Source of the DNA: Streptomyces sp. NBC_00190 | Lineage (GTDB): Bacteria > Actinomycetota > Actinomycetes > Streptomycetales > Streptomycetaceae | Assembly (NCBI RefSeq): GCF_036203305.1 | Contig: NZ_CP108131.1 | Coordinates: 2,976,001 to 3,040,000 of the forward strand | DNA length: 64,000 nucleotides | Direction: 5' to 3' | In this document: in pieces, positions 45,528 through 53,733 of the stretch | How the letters are laid out: each line of letters begins with the position of its first letter | Numbering within the stretch: position 1 is the stretch's first letter | Position numbers and translations under genes: made by a program | Notes under the pieces: model-generated | Databases searched by the model: none | Told to the model about the DNA's origin: nothing | Seen by the model: the letters and a program-made list of their open reading frames with translations, nothing else

Positions 45528-46898
45528 GTGGCGGGCAGAGGACCGGAGGCGGAGCAGGACACCGGGCAGGACACCGGGCCGGGCACCCGGCCGGTCACGG
45601 AGGCGGAAGCGGAAGCGGAGGCACAGTCGTTGGAGGCGTGGCCGGCAGTGATGGACCGGGACGGCGTCGACCGCGCGCTGGCCCGGCTGGGCGCGGAGCA
45701 CGAGGCCGTCGAGACCTCCCTGCTCGCCCTCCAGGACCACGCGGGGCGCCGGCTGCTGGAAGGCGCCGGGCTGACCGGGATCACCAAGGAGCGGTGGGCG
45801 GCCGCCGACGCGGACATCACCCGGCTGTGGCGGTACTTCGACGCCTACAGCGGGGCCCTGAGCGCCGCCCGGGAGGTCCGGGAGCGGCGCCGCTGGCCGA
45901 ACCGCGAGGACCTGGTCGAGCTGACCGAGCGGCTGCGCGGGCCCGGCGTGCTGATCGCCGGCGCCGCCGAGGAGGGCGTCGCGCTGGCGGAGCGGCTCTC
46001 GCTCGCCGAGCTGGTGGCCCGGATGAACGAGCTGTACGCGAGCTCGCTGGACGTGGTGGTCGCGGCCGACGCGGTGTGGTCGGCGCTGCCCGCGCGGATC
46101 GACCTGCTCGCCGCCGAGCTGCACCGCACCCGCTCCCTGGCCCACTCGGTGGGGGTGCGCCCGGGTGAACACCCCTCGGGCGACGACCTGGAGGCCATCA
46201 CCGCCGAGCTGGCGGAGCTGCGCGCGCAGGTGATCGCCGACCCGCTGGCGTTCTGGGTGCCGGCGGCGGGCAGCTCCGCGCCCGGCGGCGGCCGGCCCGA
46301 CACCGGGCGCTACGACCGCGCCGCGCTCGCGCTGGAGGACGTACGCCGGGAGGTCGAGGCCGTGCTGGACGTCCGGCAGGACGCCGAGCAGCGGCTGATC
46401 AGCCTGCGGGACGTGCTCTCGCGGGCCGACCGGACGCTCGCGGAGGCGCGGACCGCGCGCGGCGAGGTGCTGGCGAAGATCGCCGCGTCGGAGGTGCCCG
46501 CGGTGAGCGGCCCGCCGACGGCGCTGCAGGAGCAGCTCGCGGCGGCGGCCGAGCACCGGCGCCGGTCCCGCTGGCACCGGCTCTCCCCGCTGCTCGAATC
46601 GCTGGAGGAGCGGGCCGAGGAGGAACTCCGCAGGGCCCGTGAATCGTTGACAGCGGTGACGGCGCCCCTCGCGGTACGGGCCGAACTGCGCGGGCGGCTC
46701 GACGCGTACAAGGCGAAGGTCGCCCGGCACGGGCTGGCGGAGGACCCGCTGCTGATGGAGCGGTACGACACGGCCCGGCGGATGCTGTGGAGCGCGCCCT
46801 GCGACCTGCGGGTCGCCGAGCAGGCCGTTCTGCGCTACCAGCAGTCGGCGGCCGAGGCGTTGCAGGGCACGGGGGCTCCCGGAAAGGACGGCGCATGA
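45528..46898 (+). CDS. Uncharacterised coiled-coil protein of the PknG cluster
   Basis: 456 residues, no signal peptide or TM segment. A low-complexity acidic start (EAEAEAEAQ) leads into long Ala/Glu/Arg/Leu-rich helices with heptad character, e.g. HRTRSLAHSVG, AITAELAELRAQVIA, ALEDVRREVEAVLDVRQDAEQRLISLRDVL and SLEERAEEELRRARESL. No known domain recognised. It starts 5 bp after glnH and overlaps pknG by ATGA, so it is made with the kinase and may be a scaffold between membrane sensor and kinase (inference). Confidence 0.75.
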   Translation: MAGRGPEAEQDTGQDTGPGTRPVTEAEAEAEAQSLEAWPAVMDRDGVDRALARLGAEHEAVETSLLALQDHAGRRLLEGAGLTGITKERWAAADADITRLWRYFDAYSGALSAAREVRERRRWPNREDLVELTERLRGPGVLIAGAAEEGVALAERLSLAELVARMNELYASSLDVVVAADAVWSALPARIDLLAAELHRTRSLAHSVGVRPGEHPSGDDLEAITAELAELRAQVIADPLAFWVPAAGSSAPGGGRPDTGRYDRAALALEDVRREVEAVLDVRQDAEQRLISLRDVLSRADRTLAEARTARGEVLAKIAASEVPAVSGPPTALQEQLAAAAEHRRRSRWHRLSPLLESLEERAEEELRRARESLTAVTAPLAVRAELRGRLDAYKAKVARHGLAEDPLLMERYDTARRMLWSAPCDLRVAEQAVLRYQQSAAEALQGTGAPGKDGA

Positions 46899-49711
46899 GC
46901 CTGATAGGAACGGCGTGCGTTCGCCCCGGCTGCCCGGGGACGTACGAGGACATGGGTGGCGGCGAGCTGTACTGCGACACCTGCGGGCTGGCGCCCGTCG
47001 GCTCCGTCGCGGCGGGTGCCGACGAACTGGTGTCGCCGCCGACGGGGATGACGAGCGCCGCGCGCGGCTCCCTGGGGTCCGCCGGGTCCCGGGGGTCGTT
47101 CGGCTCACACGGGTCTCAAGGATCTCAGGGGTCTCAGGGCTCGCACGGTTCGGCGCGGTCCTCGGCCTCGGCGCGCTCGTCGCGTTCGTCGGGGTCCCGC
47201 CGCTCGGTGTCGGGGCGGCTCTCGCGCTCGCTGTCGGGCAGCGCCTCCACCCGGTCGGTGTCGGTGCGCAGTTCCGGCTCGGCGCCCTCGTCCTCGGGGC
47301 GCGGGCGCCTCGGGGCCGGGCTGGTCAACGTACCGGAGGTACCACGTCCGGATCCTTCGGCCGCGGTCCTGGAGAACCCGGAGGTGCCGGAGCGCAAGCG
47401 GTTCTGCTCGCGCTCGGACTGCGGCGCCCCGGTGGGACGGGCCCGGGGCGAGCGGCCGGGCCGTACGGAGGGGTTCTGCACCAAGTGCGGGCACCCGTAC
47501 TCCTTCGTGCCCAAGCTCCGCGCGGGCGATGTGGTGCACGGCCAGTACGAGGTGGCCGGCTGCCTCGCGCACGGCGGGCTCGGCTGGGTGTACCTCGCGG
47601 TGGACCGGGCTGTCTCGGACCGGTGGGTGGTGCTCAAGGGCCTGCTGGACACCGGGGACCAGGACGCGATGGAGGCCGCGATCTCCGAGCGGCGCTTCCT
47701 CGCGGAGATCGAGCACTCCAACATCGTGCGGATCTACAACTTCGTGGAGCACCTGGACCAGCGGACCGGTTCGCTGGACGGGTACATCGTCATGGAGTAC
47801 GTGGGCGGCAAATCCCTGAAGGAGATCGCGAACGAGCGGCGCCAGCCGGACGGCCGACGTGATCCGCTGCCGGTGGAACAGGCGTGCGCGTACGGCATCG
47901 AGGCCCTGGAGGCACTCGGCCACCTGCACAGCAGAAACCTTCTGTACTGCGACTTCAAGGTCGACAACGCGATCCAGCAGCAGGACCAGCTGAAGCTGAT
48001 CGACATGGGCGCGGTGCGGCGGATGGACGACGAACAGTCGGCCATCTACGGCACGGTGGGCTACCAGGCCCCGGAGGTCGCGGAGCTGGGTCCCTCGGTC
48101 GCCTCCGACCTGTACACGGTGGCGCGCACGCTGGCCGTGCTGACCTTCGACTTCCAGGGCTACACCAACGTGTTCGTGGACTCGCTCCCGGACCCGGAGC
48201 ACATCGAGGTGTTCGGGCGGTACGAGTCCTTCTACCGGCTGCTCGTACGGGCCACCGACCCGGATCCGGGGCGGCGGTTCTCGTCCGCGCAGGAGATGGC
48301 TGACCAGCTGACGGGCGTGCTGCGGGAGGTGGTCGCCCTCCAGACGGGCCGGCCGCGGCCGCAGTTGTCCACGCTCTTCGGCCCGGAGCTGCGCGTTGCG
48401 GACACCCGGCTGTTCACCGACGCGCCGGGGGCCGCGGTCTCCCGGCTGGGCGAGCGGGTCGTGGTCTCCCGGCGGAGCAGGCTGTTCGGCGCCGGCCGCG
48501 CCCCGGCCGCCGCCCTGGCCGCGGCGGCTCCCGTGGCCGGGCCGTCGGCAGGCGCCGCCCCGCTCGCGGCCGGCGCACCCGGCCCGTGGCCCCAGCCTCC
48601 CCTCGGCGGGACCCCGCCCGGCGCGGCGTCCGTGCCCTCGCTGGGGACCACGGCCACGCATGTGACGGGTGCGCCGGTGCCCGGACCGCGGTCGGCGTCC
48701 GCGAGACCGGGGACACCGCCGAATCCGCCCGATCCGGCCGGGGCCCCGGGGGCCGCACCCGTAGCCGTGTCCCCGCCGCCCGCGGGAGCGACGACGCTCG
48801 ACGCCCGTGAGACCGCGCTGGCGCTGCCCGTACCGCTCGTGGACGCCTCCGACCCCAACGCCGGTTTCCTCGCCGGCCTGCTGGCCACCGCGCCCGGCGA
48901 CCTCCTGGGCGCCCTCGGCTCGGCGCCCGCCGATTCGGCCGAGCTGCGGCTGCGGGAGCTGCGGGCCCGGCTGGAGCTGGGCGAGCCGGCCGCGGCCGGC
49001 CGCGCCCTGGCCGAGCTGGAGGCCCGGCATCCGGACGACTGGCGGGTGGTGTGGGCCCGCGGGACCGCCTCGCTGGCCACCGGGGAGGACGAGATCGCGG
49101 CCCTGTCCTTCGACGCGATCTACGACGCCTTCCCGGGCGAGCCCGCGCCGAAGCTGGCCCTCGGGCTGTGCGCGGAGGTCCTGGGCCAGCTGGACAACGC
49201 GGCCGAGTACTACCGCCTCGTCTGGATCACCGACCCCGGATTCGTGAGCGCGGCCTTCGGGCTGGCCCGGGTCCAGCTGGCCGCCGGTGACCGGGACGGA
49301 GCCGTGCGCACCCTGGAGTCCGTACCGGAGGCCTCCATCCACTACACCGCCGCGCGGGTGGCGGCCGTACGCGCACGTCTGCGCGACCGGTCCCCTCAGG
49401 AGCCCCTGCTGGAGGATCTGACGGCCGCCGCCGACCAGGTGGAGGCGCTGCGGCGGTTCGGGCTGGACCCGGAGCGCCACGAGCGGCTCACGACGGAAGT
49501 TCTGGGCTCGGCCCTCGACTGGGTACTGTCGGGTTGTCGGGGTTCCGACCCCGCAAGGACCTCGCTGCTCGGCAGTCAACTGGACGAACGGGGCCTGCGC
49601 TTCGGCCTGGAGCGCTCGTACCGCGTACTCGCACGGCTGGCGCAGCGGGGCGAGGAGAGGATCGAACTGGTGGAGCGGGCAAACCGTTTCCGTCCCCGGA
49701 CGTGGGTGTGA
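46895..49711 (+). CDS. pknG: PknG-type Ser/Thr protein kinase with zinc ribbons and TPRs
   Basis: 938 residues, soluble. Layout: N-terminal Cys cluster (CVRPGC...CDTC), a Ser/Gly/Arg-rich linker at about 50-145, a second Cys cluster (CSRSDC...CTKC) equivalent to PknG's rubredoxin-like element, a kinase domain at about 215-480, a Pro/Ala linker, and C-terminal TPRs. Kinase residues: HGGLGWVY loop, Lys248 (VVLKGL), catalytic Asp353 in LLYCDFKVDN (non-RD, as in PknG), Asp370 in IDMGAV, and GTVGYQAPEV. In mycobacteria PknG phosphorylates the FHA protein GarA in response to glutamate/aspartate. Coupled to its neighbours by ATGA. Confidence 0.9.
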   Translation: MSLIGTACVRPGCPGTYEDMGGGELYCDTCGLAPVGSVAAGADELVSPPTGMTSAARGSLGSAGSRGSFGSHGSQGSQGSQGSHGSARSSASARSSRSSGSRRSVSGRLSRSLSGSASTRSVSVRSSGSAPSSSGRGRLGAGLVNVPEVPRPDPSAAVLENPEVPERKRFCSRSDCGAPVGRARGERPGRTEGFCTKCGHPYSFVPKLRAGDVVHGQYEVAGCLAHGGLGWVYLAVDRAVSDRWVVLKGLLDTGDQDAMEAAISERRFLAEIEHSNIVRIYNFVEHLDQRTGSLDGYIVMEYVGGKSLKEIANERRQPDGRRDPLPVEQACAYGIEALEALGHLHSRNLLYCDFKVDNAIQQQDQLKLIDMGAVRRMDDEQSAIYGTVGYQAPEVAELGPSVASDLYTVARTLAVLTFDFQGYTNVFVDSLPDPEHIEVFGRYESFYRLLVRATDPDPGRRFSSAQEMADQLTGVLREVVALQTGRPRPQLSTLFGPELRVADTRLFTDAPGAAVSRLGERVVVSRRSRLFGAGRAPAAALAAAAPVAGPSAGAAPLAAGAPGPWPQPPLGGTPPGAASVPSLGTTATHVTGAPVPGPRSASARPGTPPNPPDPAGAPGAAPVAVSPPPAGATTLDARETALALPVPLVDASDPNAGFLAGLLATAPGDLLGALGSAPADSAELRLRELRARLELGEPAAAGRALAELEARHPDDWRVVWARGTASLATGEDEIAALSFDAIYDAFPGEPAPKLALGLCAEVLGQLDNAAEYYRLVWITDPGFVSAAFGLARVQLAAGDRDGAVRTLESVPEASIHYTAARVAAVRARLRDRSPQEPLLEDLTAAADQVEALRRFGLDPERHERLTTEVLGSALDWVLSGCRGSDPARTSLLGSQLDERGLRFGLERSYRVLARLAQRGEERIELVERANRFRPRTWV

Positions 49712-49714
49712 TTG

Positions 49715-51259
49715 ATGTCGATGCATCGGCTGTCGGGCTGCCCCAGCTGCGCGGAACCGCTGGAGGAGGGTGACCGTTTCTGCGGAGTCTGCGGCTACGC
49801 CGTCACCGCACCTCCCCCGGCTGCGTCCGCGGACCATCCGACGATCCCCCTGCCGACGGCGCCACCGGTCGCCGCCGCCGGACCCGCCCCCGGGCCCGCC
49901 CCGGGGTGGGGCAGCGCGGCCGCGGCCGCGCCGACCCTGGTCGACGGCCCGGCCGACTGGACCACGCCGGAGCCGGAGCCGGAGCCGCGCCCGGCCGCGC
50001 CCGCGGTGCCCGCCGCCGCGCCGGCCGGCCGGTACGACCTGCCCGGCGGCCCCGGCACACCGCCCGAGGGGACGCCGTGGGGGGCGGGCGAAGGCCCGCA
50101 CCACACCGGCACCCCGTCGGAGGGCGTCCCGTGGAGTTCGGCCGAGCACACGCACGGCGCCGCGCCGGAGGGGCCGCAGGCCCGGTACGACACGCCCGGC
50201 GGCGCCGGCACGCCCCCGGAGGAGAGCCCGCGGGGCGCCGGGCCCGAGCACGAAGCCCCGTACGGCACCGCGCCGGGACAGGCGGACGGGGGCAAGACCT
50301 GCGTCGCCTGCCGCTCGGGTTACGTGGACACCGACGGGTACTGCGAGCACTGCGGGCACGCCCAGCCCCGGGAGCGGGACCACCTCGAAGAGGAGCTCGG
50401 GAGCGTCGCCGCCGTCAGCGACCGCGGGCTGCGCCACCACCGCAACGAGGACTCGTTCGCGGTCGCCGCCACCGCCCTGCCCGACGGCTCCGCCGCCACC
50501 GTGGCCATCGTCTGCGACGGCGTCTCCTCCGCGAGCCGCCCCGACGAGGCATCGGCGGCCGCGGCCGCCGCCGCCAACGAGGCCCTCCTCGACGCGCTCC
50601 CGCGCGGCGCCCATCCCCAGGAGGCCATGCACGACGCGATCCTGGCCGCGGCCGCCGCGGTCAACGCGCTGGCACCGCCGACCCCCGGCGCGCAGAACGC
50701 CCCCGCCTGCACCCTGGTCGGCGCCGTCGTCAGCGGCGGCCTGCTGACCATCGGCTGGGTGGGCGACAGCCGCGCGTACTGGGTCCCCGACGACCGTGCC
50801 GCCCTGCCCCGTCGGCTCACCGAGGACGACTCCTGGGCCGCCCAGATGGTCGCGGCCGGGCTGATGGGCGAGGCCGAGGCCTACGCCGACGTCCGCGCCC
50901 ACGCCATCACCGGCTGGCTCGGGGCCGACGCGTACGACCTCGAACCGCACACCGCCATCTTCAAGCCGGACCACCCCGGTGTGGTCGTCGTCTGCACCGA
51001 CGGCCTGTGGAACTACGCTGAGTCCGCACGGGAGATGGCCCAGGTGCTGCCCGCGGACGCCGCCGTCCGGCCCTTGCACAGCGCACAAGTCCTGGTGGGG
51101 CACGCCCTCGACGGGGGCGGACACGACAACATCACCGTGGCCGTGGTGCCGTTCGCCGCCGCGCCCGCCGCGGAGAGCGGACCGGAACCGAAGCCGGGCG
51201 CGGAACCGGAACCGGGCCCGGAGAGACAAACGGAACCGGAAGTGCGCCCTCAGGCCTGA
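49715..51259 (+). CDS. PP2C-family phosphatase with two zinc ribbons
   Basis: 514 residues. Zinc ribbon 1 (CPSC...CGVC), a long Pro/Gly/Glu linker with repeated GTPPE/GGxGTP units, zinc ribbon 2 (CVAC...CEHC), then a PPM/PP2C domain with metal-binding acids in RNEDSF, IVCDGVSSAS, VCTDGLWNY and GGGHDNITVAVV, all intact. Predicted to dephosphorylate Ser/Thr proteins, plausibly the PknG substrate or PknG itself. Starts 3 bp after the pknG stop, so translation is coupled. Ends in a Pro/Glu-rich tail. Confidence 0.88.
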   Translation: MSMHRLSGCPSCAEPLEEGDRFCGVCGYAVTAPPPAASADHPTIPLPTAPPVAAAGPAPGPAPGWGSAAAAAPTLVDGPADWTTPEPEPEPRPAAPAVPAAAPAGRYDLPGGPGTPPEGTPWGAGEGPHHTGTPSEGVPWSSAEHTHGAAPEGPQARYDTPGGAGTPPEESPRGAGPEHEAPYGTAPGQADGGKTCVACRSGYVDTDGYCEHCGHAQPRERDHLEEELGSVAAVSDRGLRHHRNEDSFAVAATALPDGSAATVAIVCDGVSSASRPDEASAAAAAAANEALLDALPRGAHPQEAMHDAILAAAAAVNALAPPTPGAQNAPACTLVGAVVSGGLLTIGWVGDSRAYWVPDDRAALPRRLTEDDSWAAQMVAAGLMGEAEAYADVRAHAITGWLGADAYDLEPHTAIFKPDHPGVVVVCTDGLWNYAESAREMAQVLPADAAVRPLHSAQVLVGHALDGGGHDNITVAVVPFAAAPAAESGPEPKPGAEPEPGPERQTEPEVRPQA

Positions 51260-51295
51260 CCCGCCTGCCCGAGCCAGCCCCTAGGAGTCCCACCG

Positions 51296-52630
51296 ATGGC
51301 GAACTTCGCCAAGCCCAGCGCCCCGCGCTTCAGCGTGGAGGTGTACCAGAACGAGTTCCTCCCGCAGGGCGGGCGGGACGTCCACGCCATCGTCACGGTC
51401 ACCTCCACCGGCGGTGCCACCGCCACCCGCGCGACGGCCGCCCAGGGCACGGCGGCCGTCGTGATCATGGTCGACTGCTCGGGCTCCATGGAGTACCCGC
51501 CGGAGAAGATGCGCGGCGCCCGCGAGGCCACGGCCGCGGCCGTCGACACCCTGCGCGACGGCACCTCCTTCGCCGTGATCGCCGGCACGCACGTGGCCAA
51601 GGAGGTCTACCCGGGTCAGGGCCGCCTCGCCGTCGCCGACCCGGTCACCCGCGCCCAGGCCAAGGAGGCGCTGCGCGGCCTCAGCTCCGGCGGCGGCACC
51701 GCCATCGGCACCTGGCTGCGCCTCGCCGACGGACTGCTGCGCCAGGCGCCCGCCGCCATACGGCACGGCATCCTGCTCACCGACGGCCGCAACGAGCACG
51801 AGGACCCGGCCGTGCTGCGCGCCACCCTCGACGCGTGCGCGGGCCGCTTCACCTGCGACGCCCGCGGGGTGGGCACCGACTGGGAGGTCAAGGAGGTCAC
51901 CGGCATCGCGAGCGCGCTGCTCGGCTCCGCCGACATCGTGGCCGATCCGGCCCACCTCGCCGAGGACTTCACGCGCATGATGGAGAACGTCATGGGCAAG
52001 GAGGTCGCGGACGTCGCGCTGCGCCTGTGGACCCCGGTCGGGGCGGAGATCCAGTACGTCAAGCAGGTGGCGCCGGCCGTCCATGACCTGACCGACCGCC
52101 GCACCGAGGCGGGCCCGCGCGCCGGCGACTACCCGACGGGCTCCTGGGGCGACGAGTCCCGCGACTACCACGTGTGCGTGCGCGTCCCGAATGCGTCCGT
52201 GGGTCAGGAGATGCTCGCCGCCCGCGCCACGCTCGTCCTGCCGGGCGCGGCGGGCACGCCGGGGCAGAGCCCGCTCGTCCTCGCGCAGGGGCTGGTGCGC
52301 GCGGTGTGGACGGACGACCTGGCCGCCTCCACCGCGATCAATCCGCAGGTGGCCCACTACACCGGGCAGGCGGAACTCGCGCAGGCCATCCAGCAGGGAC
52401 TGGAAGCCCGGAAACTGGGCAATGTGGACGGGGCCACGGCCAAACTCGGGCGCGCCGTGCAGCTGGCCAGTGCCTCCGGAAACGCCGACACCGCGAAACT
52501 CCTCGCGAAGGTGGTGGATGTCGTGGATGCCGCGGCGGGTACTGTGCGCCTGAAAGCGAAGGTTGCGGACGCCGACGAGATGACCCTCGAAACGCGTTCG
52601 ACGCAGACCGTCCGAGTGAAGAAGTCCTGA
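51296..52630 (+). CDS. von Willebrand factor A domain protein
   Basis: 444 residues with no signal peptide. A beta-strand N-terminus (FSVEVYQNEFLPQGGRDVHAIVTV), then a VWA domain with a complete MIDAS: IIM-VDCSGSM (Asp60-x-Ser62-x-Ser64), the Thr in SSGGGTAIGTWL and the Asp in LLTDGRNEH. A C-terminal TPR-like helical part contains KLGNVDGATAKLGRAVQLA. Such proteins act as metal-dependent protein-protein adaptors. TAGGAG upstream. It sits 36 bp after the phosphatase and before the FHA gene. Confidence 0.85.
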   Translation: MANFAKPSAPRFSVEVYQNEFLPQGGRDVHAIVTVTSTGGATATRATAAQGTAAVVIMVDCSGSMEYPPEKMRGAREATAAAVDTLRDGTSFAVIAGTHVAKEVYPGQGRLAVADPVTRAQAKEALRGLSSGGGTAIGTWLRLADGLLRQAPAAIRHGILLTDGRNEHEDPAVLRATLDACAGRFTCDARGVGTDWEVKEVTGIASALLGSADIVADPAHLAEDFTRMMENVMGKEVADVALRLWTPVGAEIQYVKQVAPAVHDLTDRRTEAGPRAGDYPTGSWGDESRDYHVCVRVPNASVGQEMLAARATLVLPGAAGTPGQSPLVLAQGLVRAVWTDDLAASTAINPQVAHYTGQAELAQAIQQGLEARKLGNVDGATAKLGRAVQLASASGNADTAKLLAKVVDVVDAAAGTVRLKAKVADADEMTLETRSTQTVRVKKS

Positions 52631-52677
52631 GAACACCTGACGCGATGACGCAGGGAGAAGAAGGGGGAAGCGCCGCC

Positions 52678-53718
52678 ATGCCGACCTGCCCGAACGGGCA
52701 CCAGTCCGCCTCCGACGACTGGTGCGAGGTCTGCGGCCACCGCATGGCTGCCCCGGAGGGTCCCCCTCCGGCTCCCTCCTACGGCTACGGCTTCCCCCCG
52801 ACCGCCGGTGAGCCGACCGCCCAGGCGGAGCTCTGCCCGCAGTGCCGGACCCCGCGCGAGGCCATGGCCCCGTTCTGCGAAGAGTGCCGGTACAACTTCC
52901 TGACGCGTACGGCGACTTCGTACACCCCTCTCGCCCCTGACCCGGGGCCCCAGGGGACCGGCGCCGCGCCGCAGTCGGCACCCCCGTCCGCGCCGCCGTC
53001 CGCGCCTCAGCCGCCCGTGCCGACGCCCGGGGCGTACTCCCAGGACCACTTCGAGTACCAGGGCTCGCGGCCGTCCCGGGTCAACCGGCCGGCCGAGCCG
53101 CTCCAGCGCGAGGACGACTGGCTGCTGCCGCCTCCCGCGCACGAGCCGCAGCAGGAGTACCAGCAGCCCGCGCAGCCCCAGTACCAGCAGCAGCCCCCGG
53201 CGCCGCCGCAGCAGCGCGAGTACCAGCAGGAATACCAGCAGCACCAGCCCCCGCAGCCGCAGCAGTACCAGCAGCAGCCTCCGCCACAGCAGCAGTCCTA
53301 CCCGTCCCAGAGCGGCTCCTGGACCGCGACGATCGGCCCCGACCGCTCGTACTTCATGGCGATGATGCAGCGCAGCGGCCCCGAGGCGGCCGGGCTCAAC
53401 CTGCCCGCGTACTCCCCGGAGCAGCACCTGCCGCTCTCCGGCGGCCAGATCACCATCGGCCGCCGCCGCGCCTCCACGGGCGAGTCCCCCGACATCGACC
53501 TGTCGGTGCCCCCGGAGGACCCGGGCGTCTCCCACCAGCACGCGGTCCTCGTCCAGCAGCCCGACCTCAGCTGGGCGGTGGTGGACCAGAACTCCACCAA
53601 CGGCACCACCATCAACGGCGGCGAGGAGCCGATCCAGCCCTACGTCCCGGTCCCGCTCACCGACGGCGACCGTGTCCACGTGGGCGCCTGGACCACGATC
53701 ACCATCCGCCGGGGCTGA
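52678..53718 (+). CDS. FHA-domain protein with zinc ribbons and Gln-rich linker
   Basis: 346 residues. Two Cys clusters (CPNGHQS...CEVC; CPQC...CEEC), a long disordered Pro/Gln/Tyr linker (about 95-215, QQEYQQ-type repeats), then a C-terminal FHA domain: ITIGRRR, SHQHAVL and NSTNGTTING carry the phosphothreonine-binding Arg, Ser and Asn. No GarA-like ETTS tail was found, so its phosphosite is unknown. Candidate reader or substrate of the PknG/PP2C pair. The ATG at 52678 has AAGGGGGAAG upstream; the ATG at 52645 has none. Confidence 0.87.
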   Translation: MPTCPNGHQSASDDWCEVCGHRMAAPEGPPPAPSYGYGFPPTAGEPTAQAELCPQCRTPREAMAPFCEECRYNFLTRTATSYTPLAPDPGPQGTGAAPQSAPPSAPPSAPQPPVPTPGAYSQDHFEYQGSRPSRVNRPAEPLQREDDWLLPPPAHEPQQEYQQPAQPQYQQQPPAPPQQREYQQEYQQHQPPQPQQYQQQPPPQQQSYPSQSGSWTATIGPDRSYFMAMMQRSGPEAAGLNLPAYSPEQHLPLSGGQITIGRRRASTGESPDIDLSVPPEDPGVSHQHAVLVQQPDLSWAVVDQNSTNGTTINGGEEPIQPYVPVPLTDGDRVHVGAWTTITIRRG

Positions 53719-53733
53719 TTCCGCCGGACTGAT

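Noticed and set aside
47090..47165. Short repeats (GGTCTCA-type) as a CRISPR-like or transposon repeat
   Set aside because: They are in frame and encode the Ser/Gly/Gln linker of the PknG-type kinase.
47105..51229. Minus-strand open frame of 1374 codons opposite pknG and the PP2C gene
   Set aside because: Low-complexity Arg/Gly/Val product, no family motifs; a shadow of well-supported plus-strand genes.
53150..53305. CAGCAG-rich tract as a structural DNA repeat
   Set aside because: It encodes the in-frame Gln/Pro/Tyr linker of the FHA protein; irregular units, no larger array.
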